This document shows, in pieces, positions 57,925 through 64,000 of a stretch of 64,000 nucleotides of DNA. A program made the position numbers and the translations under genes. Position 1 is the stretch's first letter; each line of letters begins with the position of its first letter. Source of the stretch: an uncultured Clostridia bacterium (lineage in GTDB: Bacteria > Bacillota > Clostridia > Peptostreptococcales > Anaerovoracaceae); contig CAMYVY010000005.1 of the NCBI GenBank assembly GCA_947302715.1, positions 36,382 through 100,381 of the forward strand, read 5' to 3'. The notes under the pieces were generated by a model. The model did not search any database. It saw only the letters and a list, made by a program, of their open reading frames with translations, and was not told the origin of the DNA.

Positions 57925-59703
57925 ATGAATGAAAGTACAGTAAAAATGCCTTGGGCTAAGCATGTTGGCGATGTCCCATTGCATCTTGATTATTTTGAAG
58001 GTTCCATGTTCGACAAGGTGGTTCAGGTTGCTCAAAAGTATCCCCGAAATATCGCCTTTGACTTCATGGGGAAATCCACCACTTACAGAGAACTCGTATC
58101 ACAGACGGAAAAATGCGCCAAGGCCCTAAGGACCATCGGCGTGCGCGAGGGCGACAAGGTCACTATTGCCATGCCAAACTGTCCTCAGGCAATATATATG
58201 TTTTATGCGATTAATCTTATAGGTGGAATCGCCAACATGATTCATCCACTCTCTGCCGAGAAAGAAATTGAATTCTACTTGAACGAGAGTGAATCTGTAA
58301 CCGCGATTACTCTGGATCAGTTCTATAATAAGTTTGAATCCGTCCGAGAGAACACCAAAGTGGTTAATATAATAATCGCGTCCATCAAGGATGCTCTCTC
58401 CAAGCCTATCAAGGCTGGATACATGCTTACGGAAGGACTTAAAATTCAAAGAATCCCAAAGGACGCTCCCGTAATACGCTGGAAGGAATTCATCAAGTTA
58501 TCCGAGCATTGTTTCTATAAGTATAAGGTAGAACGTCAGTCGGATGATCCCGCAGTTATTCTTTATTCAGGCGGCACCACCGGGACCACTAAGGGCATTG
58601 TCCTTACCAACAAAAATTTCAATGCCCTTTCCCAACAGATTGTTGCATCCAATCCCATGTTCCGTCCCGGCGACAAAATGCTCTCAGCAATGCCTTTGTT
58701 CCATGGCTTCGGCTTGGGTGTATGTATCCATTCAATGCTGGCGGAGGGTGGTCGTTGCATACTGGTACCTCGTTTCACTGCCGAAAGCTATGCCAAACTC
58801 ATCACGAAATACAGCTGCAATTTCATAGCGGGTGTACCTACGCTATACGAGGCGCTTCTGCGACTACCGAGTATGGATGGAGCAAATCTTAGTTCTCTAA
58901 AGGGTGTCTTCTCCGGCGGTGACAGTTTATCGATAGAGCTGAAGAAGAAGCTCGACCGCTTCCTCTATGATCATCATGCGGTAATCCAGGTGCGCGAAGG
59001 TTATGGAACAACGGAAACGGTAACCGCATGCTGTTTGACTCCACCGAATAGATTCAAGGAAGGAAGCATCGGTGTTCCCTTCCCCGATACCTATATCAAA
59101 ATCGTACGCCCGGATACCGACGAGGAACTCCCCTATGGCGAAGAAGGTGAGATTTTGCTCGCAGGGCCTACAGTCATGAAGGAATACTTGGATAATCCCG
59201 AAGAGACCGAACAGGTTCTTAGGAAGCATGCCGATGGTTTGACCTGGGTGTATACCGGAGATCTTGGCTCGATGGATAACGAGGGGTTTGTATACTTCAA
59301 GGGACGCGCCAAGAGGATGATTGTCTCATCCGGATATAATATCTATCCTGCTCAAATCGAGAATATCCTGGATTCGCACGACAAGGTACAGATGAGCTGC
59401 GTAATCGGTGTTCCGGATTCATATAGAATGCAAAAGGTAAAGGCCTTCGTAAAACTGGCGGCAAACGTTCCTGCAAATGAATCGACCAGACAAGAGCTCC
59501 TTTCGTTCTGCAGCAAGCACATCGCAAAGTATGCTATGCCATACGACATCGAGTTCAGGGACGATCTCCCGAAGACACTCGTCGGAAAGGTAGCCTATCG
59601 CATGCTGGAGGAAGAGGAACTAGCAAAACTGAATGCTGCCGAAACATCAGACGTGGATGTTCCAGATGTTGCAGATATCGAAAAGGCAAATCCCGAAGAA
59701 TAA
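57925..59703 (+). CDS. AMP-binding acyl-CoA synthetase/ligase
   Basis: PAVILYSGGTTGTTKGIVLTNKNFNAL, EGYGTTETVTACC, YTGDLGSMDNEGFVYFKGRAKRMIVSSGYNIYPAQIE. Start at MNESTVKMPW. Confidence 0.93.
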   Translation: MNESTVKMPWAKHVGDVPLHLDYFEGSMFDKVVQVAQKYPRNIAFDFMGKSTTYRELVSQTEKCAKALRTIGVREGDKVTIAMPNCPQAIYMFYAINLIGGIANMIHPLSAEKEIEFYLNESESVTAITLDQFYNKFESVRENTKVVNIIIASIKDALSKPIKAGYMLTEGLKIQRIPKDAPVIRWKEFIKLSEHCFYKYKVERQSDDPAVILYSGGTTGTTKGIVLTNKNFNALSQQIVASNPMFRPGDKMLSAMPLFHGFGLGVCIHSMLAEGGRCILVPRFTAESYAKLITKYSCNFIAGVPTLYEALLRLPSMDGANLSSLKGVFSGGDSLSIELKKKLDRFLYDHHAVIQVREGYGTTETVTACCLTPPNRFKEGSIGVPFPDTYIKIVRPDTDEELPYGEEGEILLAGPTVMKEYLDNPEETEQVLRKHADGLTWVYTGDLGSMDNEGFVYFKGRAKRMIVSSGYNIYPAQIENILDSHDKVQMSCVIGVPDSYRMQKVKAFVKLAANVPANESTRQELLSFCSKHIAKYAMPYDIEFRDDLPKTLVGKVAYRMLEEEELAKLNAAETSDVDVPDVADIEKANPEE

Positions 59704-59763
59704 TCTATTATCGAAGAATGATTTATTTAGATTGAGAAATAGATTAATCAAAGTAACCTATAA

Positions 59764-59796
59764 AAGAGGAGATTCAATTGAATCTCCTCTTTCTAT
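59764..59796. terminator. Bidirectional intrinsic terminator
   Basis: AAGAGGAGATTCAATTGAATCTCCTCTTTCT between convergent genes. Confidence 0.85.
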
Positions 59797-59866
59797 TATG
59801 ACATTTTGATTGCCTTATTGATTGTTATTTTGACTTCCTTTTCGAATCCCTTTTTTGTTTCTTTGT

Positions 59867-60994
59867 TTATGCAGTAGCCTCGGCTTCCTTGGTTGCTTCA
59901 ACTTCGCTAGCAATTTCGGGAGTTTCTGTTGCTGCCTTTGCTGCATCTACTACGCCCTTCATGTCGTCGTAGAGATGGCATACAACAAAGTGTCCAGGTT
60001 CTACTTCCTTTTGTTCCGGAGCAACTTCCTTGCAGATGTCCATGCAACGCGAGCAGCGCGTATGGAATTTGCATCCCGATGGCGGATTCGCCGGAGATGG
60101 AATCGTTCCTTCCAGAACAATTCTGTTCATCTTGGCTGTCGGATCAGGAATAGGAATTGCCGAGAACAAAGCCTCCGTATATGGATGAAGAGGATTATCA
60201 AAGATATCGTCCGTCTCACCGTATTCCACCAGTCCACCAAGATACATAACACCGACGGAGTCGGAGATATGCTCTACGACGGAGAGGTCATGCGAGATGA
60301 AGAGATATGTCAGCTCGCGGCTCTCCTGAAGCTCGTTCAAGAGGTTGATGATCTGTGCCTGAATGGATACGTCGAGCGCAGATACAGGCTCGTCGCATAC
60401 AACGAATTCGGGTTCCAGCGCCAGCGCACGAGCTATGCATATACGCTGTCTTTGACCGCCGGAGAATTCGTGCGGATAACGATCCTTTTGGAAGGACTGT
60501 AGTCCGCAGTCGTCCATTACCTTATCGATATAGGCGTTGTATTCATTTGCAGGAACCAGCTTGTGCTCACGCACGGCTTCTCCGATTATCTCTCCAACCG
60601 GCATTCTCGGCTGGAGCGAAGAGAACGGATCCTGGAATATGATCTGCATCTCTGTACGCTTGTGCTTCATCTCCGCGCTCGTAAAGTCGTAGACTTCTTG
60701 TCCGTTAAAGAGAACCTGTCCTGCGGTCTTTTCTCCTGCAAGTCGAAGAATTGTACGACCTGTGGTTGTTTTGCCGCAGCCGGATTCGCCTACGAGTCCC
60801 ATTGTGGTTCCGCGCTTGATATTGAATGTAACTCCATCGACTGCTCTGACATAACCCTGGATTCTGCTGATCAATCCACCCTTGATCGGGAAGTATTTCT
60901 TCAGGTTGTTAACCATCAGAATATACTGAGGATCATATGTAACCGGAGTATAAGAGGTATCTATCATAATGTTTGGATTTGTATTTTCGGCCAT
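59867..60994 (-). CDS. Oligopeptide ABC transporter ATP-binding protein (OppF-like), system 2
   Basis: GESGCGKTTTGRTILRL, FSGGQRQRICIARALAL, DEPVSALDVSIQ, GCKFHTRCSRCMDIC. Confidence 0.93.
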   Translation of the reverse strand: MAENTNPNIMIDTSYTPVTYDPQYILMVNNLKKYFPIKGGLISRIQGYVRAVDGVTFNIKRGTTMGLVGESGCGKTTTGRTILRLAGEKTAGQVLFNGQEVYDFTSAEMKHKRTEMQIIFQDPFSSLQPRMPVGEIIGEAVREHKLVPANEYNAYIDKVMDDCGLQSFQKDRYPHEFSGGQRQRICIARALALEPEFVVCDEPVSALDVSIQAQIINLLNELQESRELTYLFISHDLSVVEHISDSVGVMYLGGLVEYGETDDIFDNPLHPYTEALFSAIPIPDPTAKMNRIVLEGTIPSPANPPSGCKFHTRCSRCMDICKEVAPEQKEVEPGHFVVCHLYDDMKGVVDAAKAATETPEIASEVEATKEAEATA

Positions 60995-62301
60995 TACTTA
61001 CCACCTCCTACTTCGGGTCCTTTAGTTGCGTCAAAAGCGTCAGAAGCGACCTTTACAGCGGCATCTTCAGCTTTGATTACTTCGTCGTAAGTGCCTACCC
61101 CACCCGTTTTGGCAGCCTCCATAATCTGAGCTGCATCGATTTTTCTCGGTGGAACTTCCATATCACCTTGGCCATAGTATTTGTAGCAAGAAACCATGTG
61201 CGTATCTGAGAGTTTGATCATGCATGGATATTCACCATCGCATTCCGGAAGTCTCATTTCGCAGCGATCTCTGAAATAACAATAGTCAGGCATATTGATA
61301 GGATTTGGAACCTTGCCCGGGATGGAATAAAGGGACTCTACCCTCTTTCCTACTACCGGCTTTGATGCCATGAGTCCAATCGTGTATGGATGACATGGGT
61401 GAGCAAAGATTTCCTCTGCCGTACCCTTTTCTATAATTCTTCCGGCATACATTACAACTACGTAGTCCGCCATCTCAGCAATAACTCCGAGGTCGTGCGT
61501 GATGAACATGATGGAAGAATTGATCTTGTCCTTCAGGTTTCTGAGAAGGTCCAGGATCTGAGCCTGAATGGTTACGTCAAGCGCAGTCGTCGGTTCGTCT
61601 GCGATGATCAGTCTCGGATTGCAGGAAAGCGCCATAGCGATCATTACACGCTGACGCATACCGCCGGATAGTTCATGCGGATACATCTTGTATACGCCCT
61701 CGGAATTGGCGATTCCTACGAGTTCGAGCATCTCGATGGTTCTTGCCTTGACCTGTGCATCGGTCTTGCTCTCCTCATCGTGAAGCTTGATAACTTCGTC
61801 AATCTGGTCTCCGATTTTGAAGACCGGATTAAGTGCAGTCATAGGTTCCTGGAATATCATCGATACCATGTTACCACGGATTGTCTGCATGACAGTATCA
61901 GGTGCCTTTGTGACGTCGTATGCCTTATCTCCCATATTGAGGCGAATGGCTCCGCCTACGGTCTGGCCCTGCGGTCTCTGCAGGAGTCTCATGAGGGAGA
62001 GGCTGGTTACGGACTTTCCGCAACCTGACTCGCCTACAACTCCCACGGTCTTTCCGATTGGAACATCAAAGGATACACCGTCGACCGCCTTTGATATACC
62101 TACGTCAGTAAAGAAGTAAGTTCTCAGGTCATCAAACTCGACTGCGTTATTCGGATCCTTCATCGTCGTCAAATACTCCGACTCGGGAACATTCCTTCTC
62201 TTGTGTCTCTTTTCGTATTCGTTGGTTATTTTTCTGTTTTCCTTGGAGATCGCGCGGGATTCCTTAGCAGACAAATAACCATCTTTTCTAGCCTTTGCCA
62301 T
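60994..62301 (-). CDS. Oligopeptide ABC transporter ATP-binding protein (OppD-like), system 2
   Basis: GESGCGKSVTSLSLMRLL, LSGGMRQRVMIAMALS, DEPTTALDVTIQ, CYFRDRCEMRLPEC. Confidence 0.93.
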   Translation of the reverse strand: MAKARKDGYLSAKESRAISKENRKITNEYEKRHKRRNVPESEYLTTMKDPNNAVEFDDLRTYFFTDVGISKAVDGVSFDVPIGKTVGVVGESGCGKSVTSLSLMRLLQRPQGQTVGGAIRLNMGDKAYDVTKAPDTVMQTIRGNMVSMIFQEPMTALNPVFKIGDQIDEVIKLHDEESKTDAQVKARTIEMLELVGIANSEGVYKMYPHELSGGMRQRVMIAMALSCNPRLIIADEPTTALDVTIQAQILDLLRNLKDKINSSIMFITHDLGVIAEMADYVVVMYAGRIIEKGTAEEIFAHPCHPYTIGLMASKPVVGKRVESLYSIPGKVPNPINMPDYCYFRDRCEMRLPECDGEYPCMIKLSDTHMVSCYKYYGQGDMEVPPRKIDAAQIMEAAKTGGVGTYDEVIKAEDAAVKVASDAFDATKGPEVGGGK

Positions 62302-62312
62302 ATGAATCCCTC

Positions 62313-63968
62313 CTATCTCTTCATTCTCGGGTCGAATGCGTCTCTGAGACCATCGCCCACCAAGTTATATGCAAGTACCGTTAGAAGAATTAGCATTCCG
62401 GGCGGTATCCAGCACCACCAATAGTTAACGAATACATAGATTTCGTTTATAGAGCTTATGATATTGCCCCAGGATGCAAATGGGAACTTAACTCCGAGTC
62501 CCAGGAACGAAAGAGTTGACTCTGTCAGAATAACTCCGCCTACACCCATGGTTACAGATACGATTATCTGCGGCATGACGTTAGGTACCAAGTGCTGAAG
62601 TATTCTTCTTCTGACGCTGAGACCCGTGGCCTCGGTTGCAGCCATATATTCCTGTTCTCTTAGTGACAGTATTTGACCTCTGATCATATATGCCATTCCT
62701 GCCCATCCAAGGAATCCGAGAATAAGCATCAGGTACATCATACGTTTGGTAGGATCTACGTGCATCGTATCCATAGCAGCACCGAGCATAATGAGAAGCG
62801 GTGTCGAAGGTACGCAGAAGAATATTTCGCAAAGTCTCATGACAAGCATGTCGATCCAACCGCCGAAATAACCTGCGATACCACCCATGATGATACCGAG
62901 GATCATGGCAATCAACTCTACGACGAATCCGATAATGAGCGAGATTCTGCCACCATACATAAGTCTGGTCAGCATGTCCATTCCGTACTTATCGGTACCG
63001 AGCCAGTGCTCACTGCTTGGCGGAGCATAGGTATCAAATACTCTGGTATCCTTTAGCTGGTTGATGTTCCATGAATTTGTTCTCGGATCGAATTCGATAA
63101 AGTATTCGTATTCAACTCCATCCTCTCCGGTGAAGTGGAATGCTTCTTCTCCGGCCTCGATGGATTCAACCAATTCTTCCTGCCACTCTCTGGTTAGGAA
63201 CTGGTCGGACATGAGAGGACGAACAACATATTTGTTCATGAATGCTATCGGAGTTGATCCATCGGAGATAGTACCATCACTATCTACGGTGTATGTTTTT
63301 CCATCGATTGCAAAGCTTGTAGCCTTCGTTACATAAGCCTTGAATGCTTCATTCTCGAAGTCGAATCCCATGTTTCCATCGGCCTTGACGTAGTTCATGA
63401 TATCCATGTGAGCATTTCCTATTACCTGCCCATCCTTGGAACATGTGTAATAGTCATCGCTTACCTTTTCCATGGTGAACTTGTCTCCACGGTATTCAAA
63501 TTCGGTTTTGTTTGTGGAGATTGCAAGGAACATCTGGGCCTGAACACCGGATGTAAATGCCGGATCCTTGGTGTCGAATCTCAGCTCGGTATTCTCGGTT
63601 ACTGCGGCATAGACCTTGTTCTGTTTATCATATCTATAGAATACCTGCGCCTCTCCATATGGAGTAAGAGCTCCTCCTATAAACGAGAAGATAAACATGA
63701 TGATGAGAATTATAAGGCCGGCTACAGCAACTCTGTTTCTAAGGAATCTCTGAAGAACCAGTCGTCCCGGTGACAGCACCTTAACACGGCGGTCATCCGA
63801 AAGATCATATTGTTCATTCTCAGTCGGTGTTTCTATGTTCGCCTTTGCTTCCTTTGCTGAATGAACCTGGGATCCTGCTTCAAATGCTCCTCCAGGTGTA
63901 AATCCAGCCTTATCCTGTCCTGTATTATATGGTTCCAAGGGAGAGTTGTTTTTCATTTCTTCACTCAT
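62313..63968 (-). CDS. Oligopeptide ABC transporter permease (OppC-like) with large extracytoplasmic insertion after TM1, system 2
   Basis: SEHWLGTDKYGMDMLTRLMYGGRISLIIGF, ESTLSFLGLGVKFPFASWGNIISS; about 200 aa inserted between TM1 and the conserved domain. Confidence 0.9.
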   Translation of the reverse strand: MSEEMKNNSPLEPYNTGQDKAGFTPGGAFEAGSQVHSAKEAKANIETPTENEQYDLSDDRRVKVLSPGRLVLQRFLRNRVAVAGLIILIIMFIFSFIGGALTPYGEAQVFYRYDKQNKVYAAVTENTELRFDTKDPAFTSGVQAQMFLAISTNKTEFEYRGDKFTMEKVSDDYYTCSKDGQVIGNAHMDIMNYVKADGNMGFDFENEAFKAYVTKATSFAIDGKTYTVDSDGTISDGSTPIAFMNKYVVRPLMSDQFLTREWQEELVESIEAGEEAFHFTGEDGVEYEYFIEFDPRTNSWNINQLKDTRVFDTYAPPSSEHWLGTDKYGMDMLTRLMYGGRISLIIGFVVELIAMILGIIMGGIAGYFGGWIDMLVMRLCEIFFCVPSTPLLIMLGAAMDTMHVDPTKRMMYLMLILGFLGWAGMAYMIRGQILSLREQEYMAATEATGLSVRRRILQHLVPNVMPQIIVSVTMGVGGVILTESTLSFLGLGVKFPFASWGNIISSINEIYVFVNYWWCWIPPGMLILLTVLAYNLVGDGLRDAFDPRMKR

Positions 63969-64000
63969 GACTGTACCTCCCTTCTACGAGAACCTTACAC

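Overview
This window looks like chromosomal DNA from a strictly anaerobic, peptide- and amino-acid-fermenting Firmicute (Clostridia-like; inferred from gene content only). It is densely coding. I found no rRNA or complete tRNA genes, no phage or transposase genes, and no CRISPR array. Recognisable blocks: recX fragment / Sfp-type PPTase / YerC-like / nrdD (fused to a redoxin domain) / nrdG / S41 protease / recJ / M23 peptidase / ftsX / ftsE; a peptide-utilisation block (prolyl oligopeptidase, M14 carboxypeptidase, oppA-F-D-C-B and two divergent amidohydrolases); split transketolase, mgtE and gdhA; LysM-G5-NlpC/P60 protein; addA; gpmI; M20 peptidase; M15 peptidase; a yybP-ykoY-like (Mn2+) riboswitch in front of an ion-transporter-superfamily permease; purC, proA and proB; a flavodiiron protein next to an acyl-CoA dehydrogenase-EtfA-rubredoxin triple fusion with a divergent Crp/Fnr regulator; scpB/scpA; mtnA; queT; feoAB fusion; an acyltransferase-like / CAT-like / acyl-CoA ligase cassette; and a second Opp system. 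The most interesting non-routine signals are: (1) two arrays, about 7.7 kb apart and in opposite orientation, of a related tandem repeat with a period of exactly 92 bp, with a shared 66-bp core and a locus-specific 26-bp segment; (2) a 243-bp full-length fold-back with a perfect 35-bp terminal inverted repeat between convergent genes; (3) a three-gene acyl cassette in which both transferase-like proteins lack canonical catalytic residues; (4) amidohydrolase-fold proteins that have lost the HxH metal motif, one in tandem with an intact paralogue; (5) the ACAD-EtfA-rubredoxin fusion beside a flavodiiron protein; (6) the Mn-riboswitch-linked permease; (7) paired NrdR boxes and a possible attenuator before nrdD. 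All assignments come from reading sequence and motifs; no searches were run.
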